From: Limanda limanda
Lineage: Eukaryota; Chordata; Actinopteri; Pleuronectiformes; Pleuronectidae
Assembly (NCBI RefSeq): GCF_963576545.1
Contig: NC_083647.1
Span: 806,001 to 870,000 of the forward strand
Length of the DNA: 64,000 bases
Direction of reading: 5' to 3'
The notes under the pieces are model-generated. The model was not told the origin of the DNA. It worked only from the letters and a program-made list of their open reading frames with translations, and made no database searches. This document shows, one piece after another, positions 37,883-51,386 of the stretch. Made by a program: the position numbers and the translations under genes. Position 1 is the first letter of the stretch. Each line of letters starts with the position of its first letter.

Positions 37883-38458
37883 AGGCTGAAATATGCTACT
37901 CCGAGTCCGTTACGGACGCAAGGATAGGACGGACTCTTTTTCATTTATGGTTCTCCGAAGACTGTGGGTGCTGAAAACAATTCACCGCCAGAACAGTAGG
38001 TGGCGCAACAGAAGACAAGCTTAGAGAAGCCTACCTCTATGTGCGTAGAAGAAGTCCACGATTGTTTATTTACCTCCTCCCGGCTTTACTCACACACAGT
38101 GAATGATGGCAACTAACAGACAAAGGCTGTTGATGCAGCTGGAGCTGCTTGACATGGAATAGGACTTGCTTGTAACGTATTTTATGAGACGAGAACAACA
38201 ACAGAAGAGGACATGTAGGGAATAAAGCAGGAAGTGTTCATTCCGGAAATGTGAGATTCCGGAAATGACGCCGTGCGGAAAATATGTCTTCAGCGGACCA
38301 ATCACAGCCAAGTGGTATCCCTAGGCTCCCCGACATGCCGACATAGTTAGACAAATCAGAGGTGCACGAAGAGCTCTCCAAAGTACTCGAAGAGGGCGCT
38401 CCACGGCGGCGAAGCTGTTCCCATGTTTCCGTTAAAACGGAGTAGCATATATCGGCCT
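37883..38458. mobile_element. PIF/Harbinger-like MITE, complete (576 bp)
   Basis: Begins AGGCTGAAATATGCTACTCC; the reverse complement of its right end is AGGCCGATATATGCTACTCC. A TAA lies directly outside both ends (37880-37882 and 38459-38461), fitting the 3-bp TWA duplication of PIF/Harbinger elements. Internal blocks (CCGCCAGAACAGTAGGTGGC, GACCAATCACAGCCAAG, a hairpin-forming CTCTCC region) recur in the copies at 1-409, 52265-53257 and 53260-56234. No transposase is encoded. Confidence 0.8.
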
Positions 38459-38830
38459 TAAGTCAAAAACACCATTATGTATATATTTGGGGGGTTTGTT
38501 TGTGAGGATTATATCAATGAGAGTCCCCTTTCCTTCAGAGGTAGATGATAGCCAGTCGAGGTTAAGCTAACCCAATAGTAACATTTCTGAGGTTTTATAG
38601 CCAGATAAAAGATTAACCAATTCGTACAATTCATTTGAATTGGCAGACGGGGTCCTAATAACATCATTATTAGGACCCAGAGAGACATCCAATACTAGAA
38701 ATGTAAGTTCCTTAGAAAAAGAAATTGACTATAACACAAAAATAGCAACCCCCTCCTCTTGTGGTTCCTTCCACCCTATAAGTATTATAACCATCAAGTG
38801 CAATGACATCATCTTTTATTTTATCTGACA

Positions 38831-39354
38831 TTAAAGGGACTCTTACCTTTGTTGCATTTGAGAATTACAGCACATTCGAATCATCCCGCCTTCCTCCAAT
38901 GCCCCACCCCCTCGTTCCCATCCGCGGTGTTTTTTCTTTTGTTTTTCCCCCTGGGAGCGGCTGTTTCAGTACGCCGTGGACCACTTTGGTCTGCCATCGT
39001 CAGTCGCTACGGTCGATACGGTCGCTACTCGCTACTGTCTGCCGTGGAATCAAAACAAACCCTATAGTTGAGGACGCGCCTTGATGACGCGGGCCCGAAT
39101 GCTCCACAAGAAGCAGACGGGCTTCGTGTCTGTTTCCATGCAGCAAACAGACAGGTCTGTCGGCCAATAAGGTCCTTCGGTCCGAAGAATTTTATTGGAT
39201 GAAGTTTTCACTAAATATTACGAGAGTGAAATAATTGTTTGCTTTAACTCCTGGTGGGTCTGTCTTGCATTTTAGAGTGTCATTACCTTATTAATACCAA
39301 TTTAACCTTATCCACAAAAAGTGTAAAAATGCAACAAAGGTAAGAGTCCCTTTA
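38831..39354. mobile_element. MITE with ~25-bp terminal inverted repeats flanked by TTAA
   Basis: TTAA at 38831-38834 is followed by AGGGACTCTTACCTTTGTTG and CATTT; the right end carries the perfect reverse complement of this 25-bp repeat and then TTAA (39351-39354). A TTAA duplication suggests a piggyBac-type element, but the symmetric junction also allows TA or TAA readings. About 524 bp including the TTAA sites, with no coding frame of note. Confidence 0.75.
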
Positions 39355-39556
39355 AGGTTTCAGTTAAAATTAAAAAGTCAGGATTAGTTTATTGCACCCA
39401 AATTCTAATGGAGTCAATTTGTGGTACCAAGCTTCTCACGTATATGTGTATAAATCAAAGTCCTTTGCAGTTTAAGAAGTTAAAACGACTTTCAATATCA
39501 ACAGCCTTATTTTTGGGGTATACAGTATATTTTTCAAGCCAGCACGTTGGTCAAAG

Positions 39557-40732
39557 AGAGGCGATATTAAAACAACCGGTGTGGCCCGTCTGACTTCACA
39601 GGAAATTAATTTAAGATTGGCATAATTTACACCCCACTGACCATGCCAATCATGCCTATTTCTATTGGTATTACCAACACGAGAGATATTATATAAACTG
39701 AGAACATGGTATCATAGCATTGACCGGACCGGACAGTGGAACGATTTCGTTGGTAGAGGGAGCTTTCTCTGTAAACATACTCAAGGATTATTCCTAATCT
39801 GGTATAGATGGAGATACGAATATTCAGAGTCAGCTGTCATCATGTTTCATACAACTCTATTGGTGAGGAGTGTTTCCCTGCCATGAGCTATAACGGAAAA
39901 AAAAACATTTATACCTGGGCCACACTAGGTACATGTACAGCGACATGCATTTTCTGCTCCCACAATAGTTCAAACAAATGAATTGACTAAGTCAGCAGAA
40001 ATAATAGAGTGCTTTTACTTTTAAACGGAAAGTGTTCATCACATATTCATAATATAGACAGTGAAACTCTGGTTAAGATCATTTTTACTGTCTATTATAA
40101 TATGAACACCCCACAGTATGTGAAGAAAATAGGTGAGATCTCGATACAAAATCTTGCGTCTAATCCAGTGTGGCCAGGGTGTAACCCGATCCATCAAGTC
40201 AGGTTGGCTTTTCATGATGGATATGGTTTGCTACATGGGAAAATATTAAAACTGTGCTTCTGCTGGTGTTAACATTTGTTGTTTAAATGACTACAATTCT
40301 AATAAATCACTTTTTTGTAATATGGGGTCGTTATGTAGACATTCTTTCAGCACTCAAGGACACTTTGGCATGCAGAAGGGGAAGACTGGGATCGAGCCAG
40401 TGACCTTTTGGTTGAAGGGACCACTCTACCCCTCAGCCAAAGCCACCCATGTATCGTATAATGAATACTTCCTAACAACAATCTGCTGGCGATGTACAGT
40501 ATGCAGCAACTGCATGGGTATGTTCATAATTTTTAAAGTATTATTAACATCAATTATAGAAAATAGAAAATCGCCAGTTTAGTACCTACAATCTGTCAGG
40601 CAGCTTGTGCAGTTGAGCACATTAAACAGTGGACTGAGAAAATAGGGGCATAGTGTCACAGAACAGCTGCCTCAAATTATAGCACCGTTTACAGTCAGAC
40701 AGGCCACAGCGGTTGTTTTAATATCGCCGCTC
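39557..40732. repeat. Inverted pair of ~38-bp repeats around noncoding sequence
   Basis: GAGGCGATATTAAAACAACC plus GGTGTGGCCCGTCTGAC at 39558-39594 recurs in reverse complement at 40694-40732 (GTCAGACAGGCCACAGCGG...) with about three mismatches. The repeats lie about 1.1 kb apart. They could be ends of a diverged transposon or two separate fragments. The SINE fragment at 40322-40452 lies between them. Confidence 0.6.
40322..40452 (-). mobile_element. tRNA-derived SINE head
   Basis: On the - strand: GGGTGGCTTTGGCTGAGGGG then TAGAGTGGT (A box), and GGCTCGATCCC (B box), followed by CAGTCTTCCCC and the body motif GTGTCCTTGAGTGCT. The same family as 28206-28456, with a better-kept promoter and a truncated 3' part. 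Confidence 0.7.
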
Positions 40733-40739
40733 TTGTTTT

Positions 40740-43700
40740 CATTTTGAAAAACGACATCACAGGGGGTGGTTCACCACACACCAAAGCAGGAGATACAGGT
40801 CTTATAACGCTTACATTTGTACAAGGGAACAGCGTTCTAAAGGCATGTGAAGTGTGGAGGTTCAGGGTTTGATTTGAAATGGTGAGATCTAGCCTGTGCT
40901 CTCCATGTTGTATATCTGGGAGGCTGTTCAAAGCCTTTTCAACACTTACTATCATTTCGGATTCACTGTTTAACTCTCGTCTGGTAAAAACCAAATGCTC
41001 CTCTTATCTAAAATGATTTATTTTCAGCCATTTATTAAGAGTATCTGACTCAATGCTTGAGGAGGGATAAAACAGTGAAGTACAACATTGGCCCTCTCCA
41101 CATTTTCCTCATGAAATAATGTGATGATCATGATGAATGAAAGGCAGACACAGGGGAGACGACACAGTGGGAGGTGAGTGTGTGTGTGTGAGGCAGACAT
41201 TAGATCACAGCCATATCAAAAATATTTTGAAGTTTTCATTCTTGTTTAGTCAATAATTTCTCCACATTTTTTTCTTGGAGCCAATAACGCTACAGACATA
41301 CACATATACAAACTGTAGAGTAATGTACACACACGCTTTGCAGGTTGACTTTCCATTTCAACACTGGAAGCTCTCACTCTGGGACAGTCATATATCTTTC
41401 CTGGCACTGCTGTATGCTGCACTGGCTGCCAGGCTAGGACTGGCAAAACCCTAAAAAGCTCAGGCCTGATGCATCTTTTACAGTTTACAGGAATGTGTCA
41501 GCAGTAATCTCTTGGCAGCCATCTTTAGAAATTCAGACCAACACACTAATGAAAGCATTGTGATGCTATGTGGCAGAGAGACCATGAGCTTATTGTGTCT
41601 ATTTAAAGCAGCTGTTTTCACGGCTCTCTAACTCGGCTGCAGCCTGATTCATCTCCAGTGACCTAGCCGGTTGTGCTGGGTGTCGATCTATTAGAGACTT
41701 GCCATCGGTTTTTAAGTAAACATAGGTGGCCAAGATGGAGCTTTAAGCCCAGGGAGATCATTTGGTTTCAATTAGGTCACTAGAACTTGGCTTTCTCCAC
41801 TCTTGGATAATCTCTCCCTCATCCCAGAGTCTTTTATAGCTGCTGCCAGCCAGCACTGCCAGTGCATGAAATCAAATTTGAATGCTGACCCTCTGGAAAA
41901 TGGAAGCTAGTGAAGGGGGGACTTAATATGGGGGTTCTAAAGGGTTGGTGTCATGTTTTCACTCTGCATGTGCCCCAAAGACTGGATTTAGAGTGGCAGT
42001 GTAAACCAGGCTGTAGGGGAGGCATGCGTGGCACAGCGTGCTTCAAGCTTACTCCACGGATCGCTGTAATCCACCTCTGTACAGGCTCCAGACTCTGACT
42101 GGGTGTTTATACCGACAGCTACCGCCTGTAAGGGAACATGAGAAGGTCCCTGCTCTCATGAGGCTTAGACTACAGTGTGTATGAGAAGTGTACCACAGAA
42201 AAGTCAGAGGGTTTTTCCACTGAAATTACCAACATAGGGTTGTCTGCCTTCATTTTGTCCAGATGTTTTTTTTTTTACAGTTTTTCCACTGATGGAATGA
42301 AGACCTTTCTTTCTGTCCTGGTTAACTGGACAGGGCATTCATGTATTACTCACCTCCAAACCTGACCAAACCCTTGGCTGTGATTGATGTCTGCCAGTCT
42401 ATCACCATTTTCTGCCTCATGCCACACATTGGTTCTGTTGTTTACAGGCCACAGACTTATATTGGAGGTAGTGGTCAATCAATGATTTTGATTCATCTCA
42501 GCTACCAATAACAGATCAGAGTTGGCCTGTGGCATTACACAAGGTTGTGGTTGAACTTCATCCCAGGTTTGTTTCATGTCCAGAGTTCAGGCTTAGATCG
42601 AACCAAATGCTACTTGCTGGACTTTTCCCTTGGTGCAACCAATATGTATCAATATTGACTGTTTGCTTTTCTCTTGTGCTTATGTTTCTCATCTTTACAT
42701 TCTACCACGTTCAACTACTTGTCAAAATATTCCTGAGCTCTTTTCTTATCACAGTGATAGAAATCCTTAAACAGCTTTGAACACTAAAAGCAGACCCGAA
42801 ATTATTTTAAATGCCTACGATGTTTAAAAAATATGTTTTTTTTTTAATGTTTCTGAGATTGTTATTACAACTTCATCATGTCCATAAAAATAGAGAAGAG
42901 GGTTTTTGTAGAACCTTGATCATGTCAGAGGTGAACAAGAATTAGATGTGTCTGACGATGAATTTAGCTGTTGCTGATTTCATTTTGTTTGATTCTGTAT
43001 GGTTTCTATGCCATTTAGGATAAGTTAAGATACTTATGATGAAATATCACTGATTGGCTTCCCAGAGGCACTATGTGGATGACTATATTCTGGGACAGTT
43101 TTTCACCTTTATGTCCTTAGCTTTTTAACAGAGGACCCATATTTGTTTATTGGAAGTTGTCAGTGCTTAAGGGATAGACCGACCTTGCTATTTCAGGGCA
43201 TAAGTTCTTGAATTATTTATTTATTATTAATCTTCTTAAAAATTATTAAAACAAAAAAGAGCGGTTTGTTCTATGTGTATCTGGTCATGTTTTTTCTTGT
43301 CTTGTCTTATCTCATTTCTTAGATGAAGCCAGGAAATAGCCACATACAATACTCTAGATTAGAATGACTGCTTTAAAGACCAAGAAATCATCAACAACAT
43401 AATTGTGTGGATCAGGACATAAATGGTTATGTAGAAATTGTACATTTCATATTTGATATTATATATTTTTTTTTAAAGAAAACATTATGTTGACTGAAAT
43501 GATAGTAGGTTACAGGATACTAGGACATCATAAAGGTCAGATATCTAATCCAAGCCAATAATGACCAAGCACCGTATGAAAGATGGATTGTCAAGAGTTC
43601 AGTCTTTGAATCTATAGCTTAATGTGTATTTTGTAAAGAAATATATTTTACCCTGATTTTTATCACCTTCTTACCAAAAAGATCATAGGTCATGTTTTTC

Positions 43701-46700
43701 AAAGCATATATCTCCATGTGAAACAAGTATGATACCTACACGAATGTCCTTGTCACATGTTCTATATAAAAACCTAAGATTTACAACCTCTCCTGACTCT
43801 CCATCAGCCTGTCAAGAGTTGCTGGGATTGAAGCCCTACGGTCTAAACGATAGCTCCCACCGTGTCATTAGGGGCATGTGTAGAGGACCCCATGAAAGCA
43901 CTGCCAAAAAATCTCCTTGAAGATGGAGGGAAAGAAAGGCAAGGGGTATTGATCTGTCTGTCCACGGATATGATGCTTAAGCCCTGGTACTGAGAGTCGG
44001 AGAGCCCTTGGATCCATATCTCAAAGACTTTAATCCTGGCCCCTCTTACAGCAGGATTGGCCTTCACCTTAACCTCCCGACAACTGCTCCTGCAGATCAG
44101 CCATGGAAATTTTATTCTTCTCACAAGCTGCTCCCCTCTTCCTACCCTCTTTCTCTCCTGTGCTTTGTTTTTGCCGGTCTGCGATTATTAACAGGGCTGC
44201 CCTGTGTTCCCATCCGAATTAGGAGTTAGAGGTGAATTAATACCTGATCCTGGTTTTCATCATTTTCTAAAAAAAAAAAAAAAAGTTCTTATCCTACTTT
44301 TCTTGTAGTTTGAGGGGGAACTTGAAGGAAGAATGCATATATTACAGGTGAGCTAGTTATGGCGCCCTGCTGCTGGAGCTCTTCTGGTGTAGACACATTT
44401 AATACATTCCAAAAGTTGTAGACAAACCAATCAGGTGCATTTTTTAAAAATCAACTATTCAACAACAGTTTCAGTTTAGAACACTGACAGTATCCTGTTC
44501 TGAATGTACATTATTTTCAATGTTTCTGGTTCTTTTATCCTGTGATGGGCTGGCAAAATGTACTGTAAGTACCGCACAGCTTGCCTGGTTTGATCCAGTG
44601 CCCCTGAGACCTTCAAAGGATAACCTGAGTAGGCCCCTTACCCTTTAAAGACATCATGATTATAATAATGTACTAAAAGAATGGTTTTGTGTGATCTAAA
44701 ACCGTTTTCAGATATGACCTCTGGAGGAACTCTGGAGAATTAGGTCCGGTCTTACTCCAGAGGTTGCAGCCGGCAGAGGCAGGACATAACGTGTTAATTC
44801 TGCACATTCTTAAATCATGTGTCACCTGTATCTTTTACTAGTAGGCTATAGCTCCGCTTTCTTTTTTTTTCTAATTTGTTTTCTGTTTTTATTTTTGCAT
44901 CTGAAGCATGTTGGAAACATCATCCATGGAGGATCTCCTGCAGCTCTTCTGAGTTTCTGAGGACTTTATACTTTGGGGCCTAGCTGAGAAAGTCAGCAGA
45001 AACTCTGGAAGTTCTCACTGCGACATTTGTGTCCACCCATACAGACACTGTACCACCACTTACAATACGTTATTCCCAATCATATGTAATAAGATTTTCT
45101 TATCTATATAATCTTGTCTACGATTATAACTTGGAAAATGTGTTTTATACCTTGTCATTTCAGAGATTACCTCTAACATTATATTTCCAAATTTGGAGAA
45201 AAGCCATCTTCTTGTGTTCTTGACTTAAACTGTACCTTGTTCATACAAATAAATACAAACCATTTGTTCTGTTCAGGGTTATAAAGAAAAGGAAAAAGCA
45301 GGACAGATATTTGATGTACGGACAATACAAATTTCTTCAGCTTTATTACAAACCCGCTTCCTCTCCCTGCTGTTGTGGAAAGAGTGCTTGGTGGAATCTT
45401 GGTTTGCTATATCAGTTTACCACAAAGAAATGCATGAATTTATAAGAAAACACTTTCAATACTGTGATTATCTTACCAAAACAATCAGATTCTTTCACAG
45501 ACTCCATGCACCAATGAACCATCTCTGCCTAACATACATTATACCACAGACACACATCTTCACACACACTCCCCCTCCTGTGCTGTGTTGTGTATTGGGC
45601 GGTCTCAGACAGATGTTGGAGTTTTGGCCGAAGTAGTAGGAGGCATGCCACGGTAAATAAAATGGGATGTCCAAATTGTATGTACATATATGGACAGAAT
45701 TAATATTCTCTGTAATGATTGTTAGGACCTGAGAAGTTCTGCCCACGTCAGTTCATGTGCCTTAATATTTACATGTTTTTGGAAGAAAAAAAATTGAAAT
45801 CTTTAAAAATAGAAAACATTTAAATGTATTGATCCCTGTGGCAGGTTGATGAGCAGTGATTAATGAAAGGATTGTGTATAGATAGAACAGGCTCCAGATC
45901 AGAGCAGGTGGAGTTGTTTAAGCATACACAAGTCTCAGATGTAAGATTTATTATTTATGGCACTGACCTGGGAGAATAAATAATATTGTGACTGTATGTG
46001 AATATGTGTTTTCCCATGGTGAGTTACCTATCTGCAGTCATTGTATTGCTCAGACAGGGTAATCAGTCATTCCTTACCCAGGGCCAATGTTGAAATATTC
46101 ATATAAAAGCACACTGACATGTCGATTGTTCTGGCTGATAAATACCGCAGCCATATGAGGTCATCATTAGTGGACTCAGGGTCATAACCCTGAGCTTTCC
46201 TTGTTAGCGACTCATCTCCATAACAACTAATTCATACATCATAAAAGTTGAACATGACCCTTAAGCATTGATGTGAGAGGTCGGAAGTCAAATAAGCAGC
46301 CATTAGAGCCACTTCCTGGTTATCTGTCAGCACGCCTGCTCACACTGACCTCTTTTTGTCCTGCATTTCTTAATTAAGACAAGCTGCAGATGGTAGAGCG
46401 AGCCCATCTATCTCCTATCATGCCAACATGTCACTGGTGATTAAATCAGGGACATCATTTCAAAGGATAAAATGACCCATGAATTATGCTGAAAGACACT
46501 AATTCACTTCTTTGTTTGCACATATATGCCAGCTCATTTTGCTTTGCGACAGTGAAAAATTGCAGTAATATAAACCAGTTCTTCAGCTTCTTAACAAACC
46601 CACACAAAATAAGTAAAACATCATCATACAACTCACACCATTAAAAACAGAAACGGGTATATTTTTTAATCATTTTTTAAACATAAAGCCATTGAAAATA

Positions 46701-48110
46701 ATTGAAATATTTTGTTTTTGTTATCAAGAAAAAAGTCTTCTTTATAACAGGACAGGCAGGTGAGCAGAGTTAACAGTTTTCCAGTTGGAGGTTGGACATC
46801 TTAACACACAGGACAGGAATCTTTCACTCTATTTCTGTTATGTCTAAGTCTCAAATATCTTGCAGTGGGCTGAGGTGAATCAGCATTTCTATCTTTCAAC
46901 TTGAGTGACCAAGTTTTCCAACACTTGCTGTAAGCATTACAAGGGACAGGAAAACACTTGCAATCACTTTACCAATCCAAGTTGATAGCTTCTCTAAAAT
47001 GGGATTTAAAGACACAATCTCTAAATGCATTTAATGTAAAGTTCATACAGTTAATGTTTTATTATGTTGAAATGTGCAATGTAAATATGGAAATGATTAG
47101 ATCTTCCTGCTCCATTTGTTCATACAGTAATCCACCATGCCACATACTCAATACACCCGACAATGAATACCCCTGTTTATACCAATTTGATTTGTGACTC
47201 ACACACACTTAAAAGGTGTTAAATGAGTTATTCCGGGTTTAACTCTCATCATATTCCTTAGTTTTACTGCCAACTGTGTTAAATAATGTCTATATGTAGC
47301 ATCTACCCTTTATCACCCATCAAATGTCTAATGTCTGTCACTGTCATTTCACTGGAGGTGTATGGTTGTTATGGTTATGAACAGGCATGCAATAAGAACC
47401 ACATTTAAAGTTAATTATATATAGAGTTCAATATCCAGAAGTCAGGTTTACTCCTTACCTTTGCTTTGTTTCATGAAATAACTCTGAGCGCATGAGTTCT
47501 AAAGCAGTTTACAGTGGAGATGACCCCTAGTGAAAATGAACTGTTCATGGTGTGTTCTCTTCACACCATAGGGATTAGCATCCATTTGGAAAGGCTGGTG
47601 GGGGGAAAGTCATGTTCAAAGACAACTGGATCAATCTGTGTTAATAAATCCTACTTGATACAGCTGGGGTCCTCTTTCTCGATACATACTAATATCCCTA
47701 ATGGTCGCCCACCTTCAATCTGCCACGGCTCCATCATGCTGTCTCCAAGACGCCCTTGCCTGCCATCTCTTTTTTACTGCCATACCAATTTTGAAGCTTT
47801 CATTGTTCTCGTAGGACATTAGGCCCCAAGAAACAGAGAAATATCAATCAATAGTTTTTTATATAAAAGCAACTGCAATCATCTTAGCTCCAAGGTGAAC
47901 AGTCTGCCATTAAGGTGTGGATGCTGACACACGTGCAAATTATATATCTCTTCTTCAAGTTATTTTTTACTGGCTGGTAGTGCTCTCGCTGTCTTAATTT
48001 TCACTGTGGTCATTTTTAAATGGTTGGTTAAACCAAATTCTGAAAGGAGAAAAAGCTAAGTGAATCCCAATGTTTCATAGGTGTGATGGCTTCCGACCTT
48101 AGCACCTATC
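40740..48110. other. No gene recognised; long noncoding stretch
   Basis: Over seven kilobases without a recognisable exon or transposon. Frames at 43729-43920 and 44008-44229 are open but match no family I know. Balanced, low-repeat intervals (41560-42120 and 46030-46480) have the look of conserved noncoding elements. A 15-base A run lies near 44270. Confidence 0.35.
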
Positions 48111-48114
48111 AAAC

Positions 48115-48258
48115 CCATAGGATTTTGGGAACATAGGACCCTGGGAATGTAGGACCCCAGAAACACAGGATCTTACGAAGATAAGATGCTTGAAAGATAG
48201 AATCCTAGGCAGATTTGACCACGGTAAAACCAGACCATAGAACCCTGTGAACATAGAT
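48115..48258. repeat. Degenerate 16-bp minisatellite
   Basis: About nine diverged units on a 16-bp period; the clearest are CATAGGACCCTGGGAA (48132), TGTAGGACCCCAGAAA (48148), CACAGGATCTTACGAA (48164), GATAAGATGCTTGAAA (48180) and GATAGAATCCTAGGCA (48196). Confidence 0.85.
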
Positions 48259-48259
48259 A

Positions 48260-49040
48260 CAGTCCACTCTCCTAAATGCAGTTAGCAACATAATCCTGAG
48301 GGTTACTTTCTTTATTTACTCCTAGACACTATTGAAGGCATTATTATTATAGAAGTCTAACTAATAGACATAATCATAAAGGGATAACTGGATTAGGGTT
48401 AAGTAAAGGTGAAATATAGGAGGAAGAAGAACTTTATCTTAACTTAAGCTTGCAGTGTACACCTGCATTCTAAATTCTGTGAGGAACACTTCAGCTTCAT
48501 ATGTGTCTGTCTGCATGCATGTGTACAGTATATATGTATGCACTGTATTTCCAACATGGGTGTTGGCTACTCTCTGTCCATGTAATGCTGTGTGTCAAAA
48601 CACTTTCAGCCCCCACTGTGTTTGTATGCATGTTTGTATCTGTTTGCATGTGTTTAAACACCCTCAGGTTATAAGTACCCCCCCTTCTCTCCTAACCCTT
48701 CATCCAGACGTGACCCCTGGCGACTCAAACTGCAGCACATCAAAATAAGATGGAAGGAGAGTAAAGGTGGGGGTCGCCGGTCTGTGTCTTTGTGATGTGT
48801 GTGTGTGTGTGAGAGAGGGAATGAGGGGGTTACATTTTCGCCACATATGCTGTGGTAATGGCCTGGGGTTCTCTCTTTCAGTCTCTGCGTCTGTGTCTCT
48901 GGCCAGAACAAATTAACAATTCATCGTTAGCATGTGTCCCCAGACACAGGTGACTACATCACAACTGGTCTCATCCTCAGCAGAAAGGAGGTGATTCGTA
49001 AATGTTTTGATTACGGGTTCAAGCCTTAGACTTGAATGGA
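48260..49040. other. No gene recognised
   Basis: Noncoding, with short (GT)-rich bits at 48795-48815. No repeat ends were matched. Confidence 0.35.
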
Positions 49041-49044
49041 TATT

Positions 49045-49136
49045 CACTATTTCCGTAGTGAGGCTCCGTAGCCACACCTTAAAGGCCGGTCTGTGAAATA
49101 TTGTCTGACATCCAACCGGTCCGTGGTGCAAAAAAG
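49045..49136. mobile_element. hAT (Charlie-like) right-end remnant
   Basis: Ends CCGGTCCGTGGTGCAAAAAA then GGTTTGGGACCGCTG. The reverse complement starts CAGCGGTCCCAAACC and continues TTTTTTGCACCACGGACC, then GGTTGGATGTCAGACAATAT, a terminus typical of fish hAT-Charlie elements. The left end was not found. Confidence 0.6.
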
Positions 49137-49149
49137 GTTTGGGACCGCT

Positions 49150-50165
49150 GGTCTAGGGCATAGACCTGCGAGGGATCGAGCAAGCAACATTGTGATCATT
49201 CCTCTTCCCTGAAGAAAAATGACCGCACCACTATAAAACAATGAAACACACGGTAAAAGGTTGCCATTGAAGTCCATGACAGACAGAAGTACTGTGCTGT
49301 GGTCACAGTTAGCTAAATGGAAATGGATCAAATGGAAATAATATCAGTTACATGAGTGTGCGGAACCCCTGCCTGAGGCTTTGATAGGTGAGAGCGTCTG
49401 CCTCACCATCTCCAGACCAGAGCCCCAGGGAATTCTCACCACACCTCCCACCTACAGCAACACACTCTCACACACCCTGCCGTATAAGAGGACCAAGTAT
49501 GAGGTGTGTAGCAAGAACATTTGCAAGAGAAAAGGAGGAGAAAAGGGAAGAGAGAGCAGAGTAAGTATATGGAAATGTGTGAAGAGAAGGCGTGAGACTG
49601 TGCCGTGGCTCCCCTGTTGTTTTCTCATTAGTGAGCTGTATATGTGACTCTGGATTCAATGTGTTTCTGTGCAAAGCAGACACGGCACACACACCATCAG
49701 CATGCAAGGCCTACAGAGGAAAAGAGCTTAATGCTTATTATTGTAATGACACCTAGCAGGTGAGTTTTGAATATGCATGAAATGAATATCACACATTTCC
49801 AATATCATTTGCAGTGGAGTTCAACAGGCAATCACATTCTGCAAAGCTGTGAAATCCAACATAAAACCAAGTATCCAGTGTACAGGGGGTTTACAAAATA
49901 CTGGGGTTAAGGGTTAGGGAAAGGCAGGTGTCATAGATAGATAACACAAGATTACTTTATTGTCCCCATGGGGACATTTTGCACTGTTATGCCTGTAGTT
50001 TCACATAAAATAAAATAAAATCTCTTACACATTGGCCTATGATACTTTCAAACACATGCTACAGTTCATATATATACATAAACATCTGCTGATAATGACA
50101 ATATATTGCACTGTGACATTGCACATACTTTTTATATAAAATATTGGTGACATTGTTGTTGATCT
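49150..50165. other. No gene recognised; LINE-like tail at 49935-49990
   Basis: The segment at 49935-49990 (GATAGATA, then ACTTTATTGTCCCCATGGGG) resembles the 3' tail of a fish retroposon, but too little remains to assign it. Confidence 0.35.
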
Positions 50166-50169
50166 TAAT

Positions 50170-50512
50170 AGACATTGACAGAAATTAATGTTTAAGATTA
50201 AGATACATTTATTTGTCCCATACACATGCACAAGCACACTCATGCAAGGAGGGAAATTTAACCTCTGCTTTTAACCCATCTGGTGGAGGACACACAGAGC
50301 AGTGGGCAGCCATGTACGGCGCCCGGGGAACAGATGTTGGGGGAGTAAGGTGCCTTGCTCAGGGGCACTAGACAGGGTAGGGAGAATCCTCTTGGATTTT
50401 TGGACAGATCAATCTAGGTTCGTCTTTTTGTTGTTTCTCCGTGGAGTCGAACCAGAGACCTTTTCTGCCCATAGTCCAAGTTTCTGCCACTAGTCCACCG
50501 CCTCTCCCCCAG
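50170..50512 (-). mobile_element. tRNA-derived SINE, near full length
   Basis: On the - strand it starts GGGGGAGAGGCGGTGGACTA then GTGG (A box), with GGTTCGACTCC (B box) about 40 bases later. The body contains GTGCCCCTGAGCAAGGCACC, and the 3' end is GGGACAAATAAATGTATCTT. The A/B box spacing fits an RNA polymerase III promoter derived from a tRNA. Internal sequence is diverged, suggesting moderate age. Confidence 0.7.
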
Positions 50513-50514
50513 AA

Positions 50515-51378
50515 ATGAATGTGTCAAGATTGTACTTATGTATAATGAAGGCTTAATTTCTTTTCAACCAGGCCTGATCATATATGTTAATTTCATGCTG
50601 TTGATGCATCTCATAAGAATTCCTGTATTAAACCTACATCGATATGACAGGTTGTACGAATATTTGATTGTTATATTCATTAATGAATGCTTTGTAAATG
50701 TAGCTTGAGTTTCAGACTTTACTTAAACTTAAAGGCATGACTTCCTGCTGCCAAATAATAAATGCTGTAACTATAGTATTATTTAAATTTGATTTAAACA
50801 TGATCAGGCAAACCACAATCTCCAGTGGACAGATAAGGAAAATCCTGTCATGGTTACACACATACACACACACTCTCACACTTTCCTGCTGCATGTTCTA
50901 TGTCACTTCCTGTTTTATTTTGATACTCCCACTTGGTTTCAAACCATGAAGGACGTAGGCTACATTACATGTTTCTGTTATTCCTATTTGCATGCTATTT
51001 GGCTATTTATGTATCATTCTCCCACTACAACAGCATGGTGTCCCCTCCAGGATGGTCACACTGGCTAACGTGCAGTCAGCAACATGTCCACAGACTCATC
51101 AACTGTACATCTCAATACGCAGTACGTTCCACCACCTCTGCTCCAACAGAAGTCATTGTTCACAGTTGGAGCCTGTCCTCCCATGATCTTCTGAGGTGTG
51201 AAACATGTTCTGGCATCATTAGCTGCTAAGTCCATTTGAGGCCATTTAGCAGCATTTGTCAGCCTACAGCCACTGATGTGTGCGTGTGTTTTTTCACACT
51301 TCAGAGCTTAACTAGCGCCGACCTCTGGTTCCAAGCCATAGAGTCATATTGCCAAAGGTCCTCGAATGGACAGGAAGG
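50515..51378. other. No gene recognised
   Basis: Noncoding sequence left of the nested transposon cluster. No exon was recognised. Confidence 0.35.
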
Positions 51379-51386
51379 GCTTAAAG
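51379..51386. repeat. 8-bp target duplication, left (GCTTAAAG)
   Basis: Identical to 52259-52266. Fits nnnTAnnn, the duplication consensus reported for Buster-type hATs. Confidence 0.95.

Noticed and set aside
43729..44229. Two adjacent open frames that might be exons
   Set aside because: No recognisable family, no clear splice sites, and antisense frames are just as open.
50430..50512. tRNA gene on the - strand
   Set aside because: A and B boxes are present but the sequence does not fold as a full cloverleaf and continues into a SINE body.
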